Below the pieces are notes generated by a model. It saw nothing but the letters and a program-made list of their open reading frames with translations, had not been told where the DNA came from and searched no databases. A stretch of 64,000 bases of DNA, taken from the NCBI GenBank assembly GCA_020719775.1, contig DYPS01000001.1:30648-94647 (forward strand), given 5' to 3'. Made by a program: the position numbers and the translations under genes. Source of the DNA: Desulfosporosinus sp. (GTDB lineage Bacteria; Campylobacterota; Campylobacteria; Campylobacterales; Arcobacteraceae). Positions 54,399-64,000 of this stretch are shown one piece after another (position 1 is the first letter of the stretch; each line of letters starts with the position of its first letter).

Positions 54399-56354
54399 TT
54401 AGCTAATAATTCCATCAATTTTTAATAAAGATTCAACTTCTGGTTTTTTATTTGCAAAAAGATAAAAAAGTTGATTCATATCGATGCTTCCGCCTTTCCC
54501 CAAAATAATATTTTTAAATTTTTCTCCAAGCTTTTGATTAAATATCCCTTGCTCTTTAAAAAGATAAAATGCATCAGCACTTAAAACTTCAGCCCATTTG
54601 TAGCTATAGTAGCCAGCAGCATATCCGCCACTAAATATATGTGAAAATCCATTTTGAAATTTATTGTATTTTGGAGGAAGTATGATAGAAAACTCTTGTC
54701 TGACATTGTCAAGTAATTCTTGTATCCCCTCTTCGTTTCTAGGTTGTTGATAAAGTAAAAAGTCGAAAAGAGCAAATTCCACTTGCCTAATAGTTGCCAA
54801 AGCAGAGCCATAATTTTTTGTATTGATTAATTTATCAATTGAGTAATCATCTAAGATTTCACCTGTTTGATAGTGTTTGGCAAACATTTTTAAAATATCT
54901 TTTTCATATGCAAAATATTCTAAAAACTGAGATGGAAATTCGACCGTATCCCAAGTGACACCATTGATCCCACTTACAAATGGTTGATCCACTTTTGTAA
55001 AAAGATGATGGATGGCATGTCCAAGTTCATGAAATAAAGTAGTGACTTCATCGTGTGTGAGCAGTGATGGGACGGAATCGGTTGATGCTGGAAAATTACA
55101 TACAATAAATGCTGTTGGATACTGTAAATAACCATTAATATTATAACGATTATGCCAATTATGCATCCAGGCACCACCTTTTTTTTCAAATCTTGCCTCA
55201 AGATCTAAATAGATTTTTCCTATAAAATTATCGTCCTCAAAAATTTCATATATCAGTACCTTATCATTCCAAGCTTCCTCTTTAGTTTCTTTGAAATCAA
55301 TTTTAAAGATTTTATTAATAAATGAAAAAACCCCTTTAAGTATTAACTCTTTTTCAAAGTAAGGTTTATAAAACTCTTCATCGATGTCATATTTTTCCTC
55401 TTTTAACTTTTGAGAATAGTAAGAAAAGTCATAACTTTGAAAATCACTTAAAAGATCTAATTTAAAAGCATAGTTTTTTAATTCATTGAGTTCAGCAATT
55501 GCTTTATCTTTAGATTTACTAGCTAAATCTCTTAAAAAACCTATTACTTCATCTTGTGTATTCGCCATTTTTGTTGCAAGCGAATAATCCGCATAGTTTT
55601 CAAATCCTAAAATTTTCCCCTTTTTATCTTGAAGAATTAAAATTTCCTCTATGATAATTCCATTTTGCGGGGCTCTTGTAGAGTATGCTTTATAGATCTC
55701 TTCCCTTTTTTTTCTGCTAGAGCCATATGTGATATAAGCATTATAAGATGGCATTTTTAAGGTAAATTTGTATTTTGATTCACCATTTATTTCAAATTTT
55801 GCTCTTTCTTTTTCATCAGATGGCATACCAATAACATCTGTTTCATCACAAATCATCTCCCAGTTATTAGTGGCATCTAGTAAATTTTGAGAAAACTTTT
55901 TACTTAATTTACTAAGTTGTAAATCTATCTCTTCAAGCTCTTTTTTTTGTAAATTATCTAACCCACAACCACCTAATTGAAAATCTCGTATTTCATTTTC
56001 TAGTACTTTATTTTGTTCGATAGTAAGAGTATCTTGATAATTATCTTGTATAAGTTTAAAAGCACTATAGCTATTCTCATTTTGAGATAATTCAGTAAAA
56101 TATAAAGATAGAATAGGAATCGTATCATCATAAATTTTTTGTGTAAGCTCACTATTGGATACACTATCTAAGTGATAAATAGGTGTTGTGAAATTATTAA
56201 GTTTTTCAGACATAAGTTGGTAAGGGACTACAAAATTATCGTATGTTTTATCCTTAATTAGCAGTAAGTTTTCTAACTCTATTCTATTTAAAGTTAGTAA
56301 TTCTTCCAATCTTAAAATTATATTTTGGAAATCTTCCATATATGCTTTATTCAT
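54399..56354 (-). CDS. M3 family oligopeptidase (oligopeptidase A-like)
   Basis: This 651-residue cytoplasmic zinc peptidase has the HEXXH motif at 442-446 (LFHELGHAIHHLF) and the third ligand region later (QFLEYFAYEKDIL). The N-terminal half is the helical M3 domain; GGAWMHNWHNRY and FSHIFSGGYAAGYYSYKWAEV are M3A signatures. It degrades short peptides, including cleaved signal peptides in E. coli (PrlC/OpdA). It lies 62 bases after pnp on the same strand. Confidence 0.9.
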   Translation of the reverse strand: MNKAYMEDFQNIILRLEELLTLNRIELENLLLIKDKTYDNFVVPYQLMSEKLNNFTTPIYHLDSVSNSELTQKIYDDTIPILSLYFTELSQNENSYSAFKLIQDNYQDTLTIEQNKVLENEIRDFQLGGCGLDNLQKKELEEIDLQLSKLSKKFSQNLLDATNNWEMICDETDVIGMPSDEKERAKFEINGESKYKFTLKMPSYNAYITYGSSRKKREEIYKAYSTRAPQNGIIIEEILILQDKKGKILGFENYADYSLATKMANTQDEVIGFLRDLASKSKDKAIAELNELKNYAFKLDLLSDFQSYDFSYYSQKLKEEKYDIDEEFYKPYFEKELILKGVFSFINKIFKIDFKETKEEAWNDKVLIYEIFEDDNFIGKIYLDLEARFEKKGGAWMHNWHNRYNINGYLQYPTAFIVCNFPASTDSVPSLLTHDEVTTLFHELGHAIHHLFTKVDQPFVSGINGVTWDTVEFPSQFLEYFAYEKDILKMFAKHYQTGEILDDYSIDKLINTKNYGSALATIRQVEFALFDFLLYQQPRNEEGIQELLDNVRQEFSIILPPKYNKFQNGFSHIFSGGYAAGYYSYKWAEVLSADAFYLFKEQGIFNQKLGEKFKNIILGKGGSIDMNQLFYLFANKKPEVESLLKIDGIIS

Positions 56355-56416
56355 TATTCTCTTCTTTCGTTTGATAAATTAGCAATACAATTAATAGTTT
56401 TGCTTCTTGAATAAAT

Positions 56417-58594
56417 TTAAATTAAAGGATTTGATAGCTCTATTCTATCTCTTGAAACCTTTAGTATTTTTACTTCAATATCTTGATCAATGCTTAATAC
56501 ATCACTAATTTGCTCTATTCTTTCTTTTGCAACCTTTGAAATATGTAACAAACCTTCACCACCCTGTTCTAATTCAATAAATGCTCCAAAATCAGTAATT
56601 CTTAGAACCTTCCCTTTTACTATTTGATCAACTTTATACAAATCATCAAAATTTATTTTTTCTTTTTTTGCAAAAGTCTTTGAATTTGAAGAGATATTTT
56701 TAATGTATTCTCCAGCATCATAGATATTTTGTTTTTCTTTACCTGTTATTTTTACATTTCCTGTTTCTTTGTCTAAATCTATTGAAACTTGAAATTTCTC
56801 AATAATTTCTCTAATTACGGAACCAGCTTTTCCAATAACAGAAAAAATCTTTGATGGATCAATCTTGAATTGCTCAATTAATGGTAAGGCTTCGCTAGTG
56901 ACAATTTCATCAGCTGCTTTTTCCATAATGTTTAAAATATGTATTCTTCCCTCTTTTGCTTGTTCGAGCGCTTCTTTAAGAAATTCTAAACTAACTCCAC
57001 CAAGCTTAATATCCATTTGAAGTGCTGTAATTCCATTAGATGTTCCAGCTACTTTAAAATCTACATCACCATCATGATCTTCTAAACCCATGATATCTGT
57101 TAAAATCGCATGTTTATTTTCACCAAAGACAGCTCCCATTGCAATTCCAGCAATCAAAGATACAATAGGAACACCAGCAGCTTTAAGTGCTAGTGAACCA
57201 CCACACACAGTTGCCATTGATGAGCTTCCATTTGATTCTAATATTTCAGAAACCAATCTTACAGTATCGCTAAAATCATTGTCAATTGAACTTTGAAGTG
57301 ATCTTTTTGCAAGATTTCCGTGCCCAAGCTCTCTTCTTCCTACACTAAATATTGGTTTTGCCTCTCCAACACTGAAGCCTGGAAAATTATAATGCACCAT
57401 AAAACTTTCATTCATCGCTGATTTTTGCCCCAATAATTCATACATTTGAGCATCTTTTTCATTTCCAAGAGTTCCTATTACTAAAGCTTGCGTTTCACCT
57501 CTTGTAAATAGACAGCTACTATGTGCTGATGGTAAGATATTTGTTTCAATAGAAATAGGACGTACTTCTTTGAGTCCCCTTCCGTCAGCTCTTTTATTAT
57601 TAACTAAAATCATCTCTCTTACGAGTTCTTTTTTGAAGATTGAAATTGCTTCATAAATATCTTTTTGAGAAATTTCATTTGTAGAGCAGTATTCATTTGT
57701 AGCAATTGATTTTGCTAACTCTTTAAGTTCAATTGCTCTTTCTTTTTTTGCTAATTTTGAAATAGCTTCAATTGTCTCTGTTCTGAAATTTGATCTGACA
57801 TAAGAGAGCAATTCATCTGAAATCGTTTTTTCAAAAAGAGGAACGAGAACTTTATCTTTTTTTGCAATTTCAAAGCTTTGTTCATATGCCTTGTTAGCTG
57901 TTGTTAGATATCTTTGTGCAAGTTCTATAGCTTCTAAAAGATCATTTTCATTTATGTCATTGATGTTATGTTTTTTGACAAAAGTTTCCATTGAGGATTC
58001 AATGATCTCTTCATCACTTAAGGCTTGCATCTCGATCATAAGAAGTTCAGAAGCACTTCCTGCTAGATATAGATCAAGTGTTGAGTTTTCCATTTGAGAA
58101 TTCGTTGGATTTAAAATAATATTATTATCAACTCTTCCAACTCTAACGCCACATATTGATTTTTCAATTGGCAAATCAGAAACAAAAAGCGCAGCAGAAG
58201 CAGCGTTGAGTGCTAAAACTTGAAGATCAAGTTCTCTATCGACACTTAAAACCATAACAGTAATCGTTGTAGGGTAAACATAACCTTCAGGGAAAAGTGG
58301 TCTTAAACTTCTATCAATTATCCTTGAAGTTAATGTTTCGTAATCGCTAGGTTTCCCCTCTCTTTTGATGTATCCGCCTGGAATTTTACCAGCTGCATAA
58401 GTTTTTTCAATATATTGGATAGTAAGTGGAGTAAAATCTTCACTAACTGGATTATCAAATTCACTCACAACTGACGCTAAAAGTACAGCATCCCCCACTT
58501 TGTACAAAACAGATCCGTTAGATTGTTTTGCCACTTTATCAAATTGAAAAATTTCCTTTTGATTATTTAATTGTAATTCACATATTATTGACAT
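56417..58594 (-). CDS. pnp: Polyribonucleotide nucleotidyltransferase
   Basis: This 725-residue phosphorolytic 3-prime exonuclease has two RNase PH domains (about 5-220 and 320-550), separated by a helical linker, then a KH domain (about 585-630, SKIFSVIGKAGSVIREIIEK) and an S1 domain (about 655-725, GKVLRITDFGAFIELEQGG). MNESFMVHYNFPGFSVGE and the active-site aspartates in ITDIMGLEDHDGDVDFKVAG are intact. An AAAGGGAG site precedes the ATG. The MCE gene lies upstream on the same strand. Confidence 0.97.
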   Translation of the reverse strand: MSIICELQLNNQKEIFQFDKVAKQSNGSVLYKVGDAVLLASVVSEFDNPVSEDFTPLTIQYIEKTYAAGKIPGGYIKREGKPSDYETLTSRIIDRSLRPLFPEGYVYPTTITVMVLSVDRELDLQVLALNAASAALFVSDLPIEKSICGVRVGRVDNNIILNPTNSQMENSTLDLYLAGSASELLMIEMQALSDEEIIESSMETFVKKHNINDINENDLLEAIELAQRYLTTANKAYEQSFEIAKKDKVLVPLFEKTISDELLSYVRSNFRTETIEAISKLAKKERAIELKELAKSIATNEYCSTNEISQKDIYEAISIFKKELVREMILVNNKRADGRGLKEVRPISIETNILPSAHSSCLFTRGETQALVIGTLGNEKDAQMYELLGQKSAMNESFMVHYNFPGFSVGEAKPIFSVGRRELGHGNLAKRSLQSSIDNDFSDTVRLVSEILESNGSSSMATVCGGSLALKAAGVPIVSLIAGIAMGAVFGENKHAILTDIMGLEDHDGDVDFKVAGTSNGITALQMDIKLGGVSLEFLKEALEQAKEGRIHILNIMEKAADEIVTSEALPLIEQFKIDPSKIFSVIGKAGSVIREIIEKFQVSIDLDKETGNVKITGKEKQNIYDAGEYIKNISSNSKTFAKKEKINFDDLYKVDQIVKGKVLRITDFGAFIELEQGGEGLLHISKVAKERIEQISDVLSIDQDIEVKILKVSRDRIELSNPLI

Positions 58595-58627
58595 TTATTT
58601 TCTCCCTTTTTAAGTATTTAAATTCAT

Positions 58628-60043
58628 CTATTTTATTGAGGCAGCACCACTACCTATAATATATTTCAAATCATCATCTTCAAATTTTACACCAAGCCCA
58701 AAATAAATATTTTTAGCATTTGGATTTAAGAAATTATCATATCCAGTGTAAAGTTGAATATGTTTTTTCATTGTATAAGTTAAATAAGATTTTAGATGTG
58801 CTTTATCTCCTCTTATATCATTATAAGCATTAAAATCAAATGCCTCAAGTGAGAATTTTAATTTTTTATTTAACATAAAATAATCGGCTCCAAAACCACC
58901 AGTACTATCTATAATACCACCCCTGAGTCTTGTTTGAGCAAAATCTTTTCCGTATTGTGCTGAAACTAAAGTTCTACCTTTTGTATGAAGATCTGTACTA
59001 GCACCAGTTCTATAATCATTTGTAGTCGCAACATCGATCAAATAATGAATAGTGGGTTTTGGTGAATAATCAATTCCAAAATAAGATTTGTTGTATCCAT
59101 CTTTCATCATTCTTTCAGTTTTTGCTTCAATACCAAGCGTACTTTTTGTAGCTAAATTTAAATATTTATCAAGCTTATCAAATGAACTTTCAACTTTTTC
59201 GGATGCTTTATTTACACTAACAAATGCTGTATCAACATTTTTAACAGCATTTTTCAATGTTTCTCTATTTTCATCCAATACACCTTGAGTTGTATCCTCA
59301 AGCTTTACAAATCTATCCATGATTTTCGGTAGTTTTTCATTTATTGTTTTGCCTGTTGTCTCAAATTCAGTTCCAACGCTCTCAAACTTGTCTAAAACTT
59401 TTGGAAGCTTATCATTAACAATTTTACCTGTTGTTGTAAATTCTGTGCCAACATTGTCAAATTTATCTAGTACTTGAGGAAGTTTTGCATTTATCATTCT
59501 CCCTGTTTCTTTAAATTCAGCACCAGCTACTTTAAAATTATAGATAAGTTCATTTAAATTCTTTTCATTATTTGCTACCAATTTATCAAGTCTAACCATA
59601 AACTTATCAAACTTTTTGGCTGCTTCATTTATATTTTCACTAGTTTGATCAAAAGATGCAAATGATTTTGTTTTTGTTAGAGTATCAGATGCACCAGCAA
59701 AAATATTTTCTTTTGAAAATTCAATATCAACATATTTAACTCCAAGTAGACTTTCTTGCTTAATTGAAACAATTGAATTTATTGGTATTTTGATCTCTTT
59801 GTCTATTAATAAACCCATTCTAACGCTATCAGGTTTCAATAAAAAATCTTCAACAGTTCCTATTTCAATACCACGAGATCTAACTTTTGCATTTTTTTCT
59901 AAACCATTTACATCTAAAATTTCAACATTAATCCTATATCCATCTTTTGATCCAATTTTAAAAGTACCAACTTGAGTTGATAATGCAAAGAGCATCATAA
60001 ATCCTGCAACCACAAATAATCCAACTTTTGTTTCAATTTTCAT
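58628..60043 (-). CDS. MlaD/MCE-family protein with repeats and a putative outer-membrane barrel
   Basis: This 471-residue protein has an N-terminal membrane anchor (about 7-27) and one MCE domain (about 35-115, with SRGIEIGTVEDFLLKPDS and INSIVSIKQESLLGVKYVDI). A helical region (135-300) holds nearly exact 25-residue repeats (181-205, 206-230 and a partial third). The last 150 residues consist of alternating aromatic beta strands (LRGGIIDSTGGFGADYFML, FSLEAFDFNAYND, HIQLYTGYDNF), which look like an outer-membrane barrel. MCE proteins move phospholipids between membranes. If the barrel is real, one chain would span the periplasm. It begins directly after the lptD stop. Confidence 0.82.
   Translation of the reverse strand: MKIETKVGLFVVAGFMMLFALSTQVGTFKIGSKDGYRINVEILDVNGLEKNAKVRSRGIEIGTVEDFLLKPDSVRMGLLIDKEIKIPINSIVSIKQESLLGVKYVDIEFSKENIFAGASDTLTKTKSFASFDQTSENINEAAKKFDKFMVRLDKLVANNEKNLNELIYNFKVAGAEFKETGRMINAKLPQVLDKFDNVGTEFTTTGKIVNDKLPKVLDKFESVGTEFETTGKTINEKLPKIMDRFVKLEDTTQGVLDENRETLKNAVKNVDTAFVSVNKASEKVESSFDKLDKYLNLATKSTLGIEAKTERMMKDGYNKSYFGIDYSPKPTIHYLIDVATTNDYRTGASTDLHTKGRTLVSAQYGKDFAQTRLRGGIIDSTGGFGADYFMLNKKLKFSLEAFDFNAYNDIRGDKAHLKSYLTYTMKKHIQLYTGYDNFLNPNAKNIYFGLGVKFEDDDLKYIIGSGAASIK
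59354..59503 (-). repeat. Two full 75-base tandem repeats (plus partial) inside the MCE gene
   Basis: Codons 181-230 encode two 25-residue units, beginning GRMINAKLPQVLDKFDNVGT and GKIVNDKLPKVLDKFESVGT; a third, partial unit begins GKTINEKLPKIMDRF. The preceding segment NLNELIYNFKVAGAEFKET looks like a diverged half-unit. The repeats extend the predicted periplasmic helix. Confidence 0.75.
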
Positions 60044-62236
60044 CTATAGTTCGCCCTCATTTTTTGTATATTTTTGTTTAAAAGATATGATTGGTTTTAG
60101 TGTTATTGTTGCATAAATAGCACTTTGTCTGTTTACTTGTCTATCTGTTGTTGCGGTTGCCATTAATGAATCTTGAAAAGACAAATCTAACGCCCAGCAT
60201 TTTTTATCAATACCTAACTTATATTCTTTTAATTTACTGATATGATTTGCTATATCATACTGCTCTTTATATGACATAGTATAATATTTTAAAACTTTGG
60301 TTCCAATATTTCCACTAATTGTTTCATACCTTTTTCCATCTCGATAGAGCTTTGTTGTTGGATCTTGATCAAACGAATAAGAATAATCAAGTTCTCCAAA
60401 AAAATCATCTTTGGATAAATTAACCTTTGAAGTTGATTTTATAATCATCTTTTCATCATGATTGTAAAGAAATCGATTTGATCCGCTTCCATACGGAAAA
60501 TACAGGGTGAGCTCGTTTTCTAAACTATCCAAAGAAGATGCTCCATTTGGATCATAGATAATTTTTTGATTTATTTTATGATTTAGAAGGGTGGATTTAT
60601 TATTTTTGTTAAAAAGAGATTGATTAAAAGTTAAATTTATGTTTTCTATGTCATTTGAATAAGCAAATATTGAAAGATTAGAATCTTGTGAATTGATTCC
60701 ATAAATATCACCTTCCACTTTTATATCTTGCTGCTTGGAATATTTTGCATTAAAATTAATTGTATGAATGATTGTTTCATATGATTTAAGAAGATCCATC
60801 TCTAAAGAGATACTATCTCTACTTGCTAATAGTGTTCCATTTTTGTATTGATTGTTATCATTGTTGAGATAATCTATCTTGTTGAGCGAGAAATTTTTTT
60901 CATAAGAAAAAAGAAGATAATCATTCAAAAAACTTTGACTATAAGATAACGGTATTGTTATGTCGGTTGTTTGTGCACCAAGTCCTGTTATTCTATGTTG
61001 TTTTTTATACTTAAGATCAATATTATTTCTAAAATTATTTATAAATAGACTATCTGAATATTTATGTAGATTTAAAGATGGCGTTACTTGCATAACATCA
61101 TCATTGTTATTTTTCGAAATATCATTATAATGTAAAACTTCACTATTGACATTGTATGATTGGGTATTGTAAAAATACTTTATTTTTGATTCTAAAATTT
61201 TATTGGTGTATAAAGTATCATTATTGCTTTTATATTTTGTACTTAAATAATCTACATCATTCATATCTTGAAAATATCCATAGAATCCATCACTATGATC
61301 ACCATTTGAAAATAGTTTTGATCTATTGTATTTTAAATTCCAACCATAATGTTTTTGATTAATAAGTTTATGCTCCTCGTAGTAATTCTTTTTTTCATTA
61401 AATATTCCAGCATCAAATTCTAATTTAGAATATGCCGAATCAACATACCTTCCTTTGAGTTCATGTCCATTTCCTCTTGAGGTTCGTATTTGCGGAATAT
61501 ACTCGAAGTCAACATCAAGAGCAGGAGCATAATAGATAGGTTGTGCATAAAAGAACCCACTATTTTTTTCATAACCTATTTGTGGCTTTAAAAGTCCTGT
61601 TCTTCTAGTTTTGTCTGTTGAGAATCCCATATATGGTAGATTAACTAACATATATGATGCAATAAGCGTTGGTGCTGATACATATGGAATAGCAGGAACT
61701 AAAAAATACCACGCAGGAATATCATAAATATAAAGTGTGTTATTGTAGGTATTTATCCATTTATTTGTTGCATTGAAATCCCCACTTGAAAATCCTATAC
61801 TCCATGTTGGATCTATACAGTCACAACTAGAAAGTGTGGCATCTTTAATAACGCTAAGATCATTCTTTTTGTCTATCGTTTTAGCATTAATCCATATATT
61901 TGCAGATTTATCAATGAATAATACAGGGGTTACGCTACTGATTTCATTTTTCATATCTAAAAATGCATAATTACTTAAAGATATAGTTTTTGATTCTTTT
62001 GAGATATTTACATTCCCATAAAGATTCATTGTGGAGTTGTTTTGATCGTAAACTGCTTTTTGTGCTGTAATAAAATAATTAGGAGAAAAAATTAATAAAT
62101 CTCCAACGGCTGTTATTATTGAACCATTTTGATCAACTTTATTTGCGATAATCTGTAGAGTTTGTTCCTCTTTTGCCATTGCAATAGAATTAAAAGATTG
62201 AAGACATACAGCAAAAAAGAAAAGTTTTTTAATCAT
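60044..62236 (-). CDS. lptD: LPS-assembly outer-membrane protein LptD
   Basis: This 730-residue protein begins with a signal peptide (about 1-21). An OstA/LptA-like jellyroll follows (about 25-140, QTLQIIANKVDQNGSIITAVG and FITAQKAVYDQNNSTMNLYG). The rest is a large beta barrel of roughly 500 residues. A CDC pair at about 140 and one cysteine in KKCWALDL near the C-terminus could form inter-domain disulfides as in E. coli. With LptE it inserts LPS in the outer leaflet. The start overlaps the RDD gene by 8 bases and the stop abuts the MCE start. Confidence 0.9.
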   Translation of the reverse strand: MIKKLFFFAVCLQSFNSIAMAKEEQTLQIIANKVDQNGSIITAVGDLLIFSPNYFITAQKAVYDQNNSTMNLYGNVNISKESKTISLSNYAFLDMKNEISSVTPVLFIDKSANIWINAKTIDKKNDLSVIKDATLSSCDCIDPTWSIGFSSGDFNATNKWINTYNNTLYIYDIPAWYFLVPAIPYVSAPTLIASYMLVNLPYMGFSTDKTRRTGLLKPQIGYEKNSGFFYAQPIYYAPALDVDFEYIPQIRTSRGNGHELKGRYVDSAYSKLEFDAGIFNEKKNYYEEHKLINQKHYGWNLKYNRSKLFSNGDHSDGFYGYFQDMNDVDYLSTKYKSNNDTLYTNKILESKIKYFYNTQSYNVNSEVLHYNDISKNNNDDVMQVTPSLNLHKYSDSLFINNFRNNIDLKYKKQHRITGLGAQTTDITIPLSYSQSFLNDYLLFSYEKNFSLNKIDYLNNDNNQYKNGTLLASRDSISLEMDLLKSYETIIHTINFNAKYSKQQDIKVEGDIYGINSQDSNLSIFAYSNDIENINLTFNQSLFNKNNKSTLLNHKINQKIIYDPNGASSLDSLENELTLYFPYGSGSNRFLYNHDEKMIIKSTSKVNLSKDDFFGELDYSYSFDQDPTTKLYRDGKRYETISGNIGTKVLKYYTMSYKEQYDIANHISKLKEYKLGIDKKCWALDLSFQDSLMATATTDRQVNRQSAIYATITLKPIISFKQKYTKNEGEL

Positions 62237-62675
62237 TAATAACCAAGGTTTTTGCTAATTTATCATGCAATGTTTGTCTTCCTTCGGTGTAAAAAGCCAG
62301 AAAAAATCCTAAGTAAAAAATTGATTCACTTACAATTCTAGAGGCAGATCGCATTAATGAAGTGATTAAGTTAACGGATCCATAATTATCCTCTCGTATG
62401 ATTCTAATTTTAACTATCTGTTTTCCTATAGTAGCTCCATAATACCAAACAAAGAAAGTTTGATAGATGAGTTTTAGAAATAAAACTTGGATAAATGCAC
62501 TATTCATAAGCATAAGCATATTCACAATATCGCCATTATTGGCTGATATTTGATCCCATAAAAGAATCATTGTAATAATACTAATTAAAATATCATCAAT
62601 AACAAACGCTTGCATCCGCTTTTTTGGACTAGCTAATTCAAGCTTATTAATATCTATGTCTGTATTTATTCCCAT
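62229..62675 (-). CDS. RDD family inner-membrane protein
   Basis: This 148-residue protein has three to four hydrophobic segments and the family signature of basic/acidic residues RMQAFVIDDILISIITMILL at about 20-40, plus YGATIGKQIVKIRII. Family function is uncertain (some are Na+/H+ antiporters). Located between purD (14-base gap) and lptD (8-base overlap), so translation is probably coupled to lptD. Confidence 0.85.
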   Translation of the reverse strand: MGINTDIDINKLELASPKKRMQAFVIDDILISIITMILLWDQISANNGDIVNMLMLMNSAFIQVLFLKLIYQTFFVWYYGATIGKQIVKIRIIREDNYGSVNLITSLMRSASRIVSESIFYLGFFLAFYTEGRQTLHDKLAKTLVIND

Positions 62676-62689
62676 AATACGTCAAGTCC

Positions 62690-63964
62690 TTACACTTTTA
62701 AAGCTTGATAGGCTATGTCAGTTCGACATTTTTTTCCAGCAAAATGAACTTGTCCACAAAGAGCATAAGCTCTATTTCTGGCTGTTTGTATATCATCTCC
62801 AAATCCGATACAAAGCAATACTCTTCCGCCTGTAGCAAATAATTTACCATCTTCTAAAGTAACGCCAGCATATGAAATATGCGAATTCTCTTTCAGAACA
62901 TCATCGTGTATTTCATCAATTATAATTTCAGCAGCCTCACTATCACTATAAGGATAATTTTTACTAGCCATTACAACAGCAACACCATATTGATTTTTGA
63001 TTTTTATATCTAGTTTGTCTAATTGTTTAGTAGCGCCTTTATAAAAAAGTTCACTCACTGGTGTTTCAAGTAAAGGCATTAGAATTTCACATTCAGGATC
63101 ACCAAATCTTACATTGTATTCTAAAATAATTGGCTCACCTTTAACAACCATTACACCTATAAAAAGAACTCCTTCAAAAGGAGATCCTTCATTTTGCATC
63201 CCTTTAAGTGTTGGGATAACAACCCTCTCTTCTAATTTTCTATAAATTTCATCATTTACAAGTGGCGTTGGTGCATAAGCTCCCATTCCTCCAGTATTTG
63301 GCCCTGTATCGCCATCCCCTACTCTTTTATGATCTTGAGCAGCTGGAAGTAATTTGAAGTTTTCACCATCACAAATAGCAAATACAGAAAGTTCGTATCC
63401 ATCAAGGAATTCCTCAACAACAACGGTTGATCCAGCATTTCCGAAGCTATTTCCACTAAGCATATCTTTTACTGTTTCTTTAGCTTCTTCTTTAGAAGTG
63501 GCAATAATTACACCTTTTCCAGCACAAAGCCCATCAGCTTTAACAACTATTGGAAGATTTGTCATACTATCAATAAAGTCATATGCTTCTTGATTGTTTG
63601 AAGTTTCAATAAAAGCTGCTGTTGGAATATTGTATTTTTTCAAAATATTTTTCATATAAGCTTTTGAGCCTTCAAGTCTTGCTGCAGCTGCAGTTGGACC
63701 AAAAATTACTAAGTCATTTGCTCTAAAAATATCAACAACACCTTCAGTCAATGGGCCTTCTGGACCAACAATTGTTAAATCTATTGTATTTGTTTTTGCC
63801 CAAGATGCGAGCTCTTTGTAGTCTTTAATATTAATATTCGTCCCAAGTTTATCAGTTGCACCATTTCCTGGCATAAAATATATTGTATGATTTTCTTTTT
63901 CTTTTGAGAGCGCAAGTCCAATAGAATATTCTCTACCACCACTTCCTAATATTAAAATGTTCAT
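62690..63964 (-). CDS. purD: Phosphoribosylamine--glycine ligase
   Basis: This 424-residue ATP-grasp enzyme makes glycinamide ribonucleotide in purine synthesis. The N-terminal [20 protein letters not shown], the nucleotide loop [36 protein letters not shown] and [12 protein letters not shown] are family hallmarks. The length is normal. AGGAAAT precedes the ATG. The last 36 bases of the window contain no feature beyond its upstream region. Confidence 0.97.
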   Translation of the reverse strand: MNILILGSGGREYSIGLALSKEKENHTIYFMPGNGATDKLGTNINIKDYKELASWAKTNTIDLTIVGPEGPLTEGVVDIFRANDLVIFGPTAAAARLEGSKAYMKNILKKYNIPTAAFIETSNNQEAYDFIDSMTNLPIVVKADGLCAGKGVIIATSKEEAKETVKDMLSGNSFGNAGSTVVVEEFLDGYELSVFAICDGENFKLLPAAQDHKRVGDGDTGPNTGGMGAYAPTPLVNDEIYRKLEERVVIPTLKGMQNEGSPFEGVLFIGVMVVKGEPIILEYNVRFGDPECEILMPLLETPVSELFYKGATKQLDKLDIKIKNQYGVAVVMASKNYPYSDSEAAEIIIDEIHDDVLKENSHISYAGVTLEDGKLFATGGRVLLCIGFGDDIQTARNRAYALCGQVHFAGKKCRTDIAYQALKV

Positions 63965-64000
63965 TATTATTTCCTATTTTGTATATAAATCCCGAGTAGC

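Overview
The window is a stretch of AT-rich bacterial chromosome. Gene content and order point to a member of the Campylobacterota (the former Epsilonproteobacteria). The pointers are an HsrA/HP1043-type response regulator, a single XerH-type recombinase, the peb4-fba and tatB-tatC-queA gene pairs, the cvpA/lysS/glyA/SPOR run, a carboxynorspermidine decarboxylase (NspC) and an lptD/MCE/pnp cluster. The genus cannot be fixed from sequence alone. No rRNA, tRNA, CRISPR array, prophage or insertion sequence was seen. Nearly all of the DNA is ordinary core genome with very short spacers and many ATGA or TAATG overlaps.

Layout. 1-7.7 kb: the end of der, a helicase, then a leftward run read as cvpA, lysS, glyA, a SPOR protein and trpE. 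7.8-14.2 kb: ispG, a periplasmic rhodanese, a CoA-binding protein, an HsrA-like regulator with its own histidine kinase, and the peb4-fba pair. 14.3-19.7 kb: a candidate difH site, xerH, a polysaccharide deacetylase, ligA, rseP and a short Fur-family regulator. 19.7-27.6 kb: a tight leftward operon (DnaJ/TerB protein, BFD-type ferredoxin, small acidic protein, methyltransferase), tatBC-queA, pgsA, a FabL-like reductase, dapE and a small zinc-ribbon protein behind a structured leader. 27.6-34.7 kb: lgt, an Fe-S oxidoreductase subunit, hemN, mutS2 and ychF, all leftward. 35-46.8 kb: lactate dehydrogenase, a LOG protein, lpxH, argC, greA, clpS-clpA, two tandem PPK2 kinases, nspC, and a micro-ORF with maf and a putative glycoside hydrolase. 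47-64 kb: a long leftward run from purD to a deaminase that includes lptD, an MCE protein, pnp, an M3 peptidase, mfd and an ABC-F protein.

How the genes fit together. Envelope biogenesis is prominent: lptD, MCE/MlaD, lpxH, lgt, pgsA, rseP, tatBC, Peb4, SPOR, NlpC/P60 and the deacetylase. Genome maintenance is the second theme: xerH with its putative site, ligA, mutS2, mfd and the helicase. From about 27 kb to the right edge the genes are overwhelmingly leftward. That agrees with a replication fork moving left toward a terminus near the candidate difH at 14.3 kb.

No large undescribed system such as a defence island or biosynthetic cluster is evident. The less ordinary signals are: an HsrA homologue that keeps its phospho-acceptor and sits next to a kinase; a queA that appears to start at ATT; four genes with a -10 box 6-7 nt before the start codon and no ribosome site (probable leaderless mRNAs); a PPK2 with an integrase-arm-like N-terminus; an MCE protein that seems to end in an outer-membrane barrel; a 24-codon hydrophobic ORF coupled to maf; and the four-gene Fe-S/DnaJ/methyltransferase operon.
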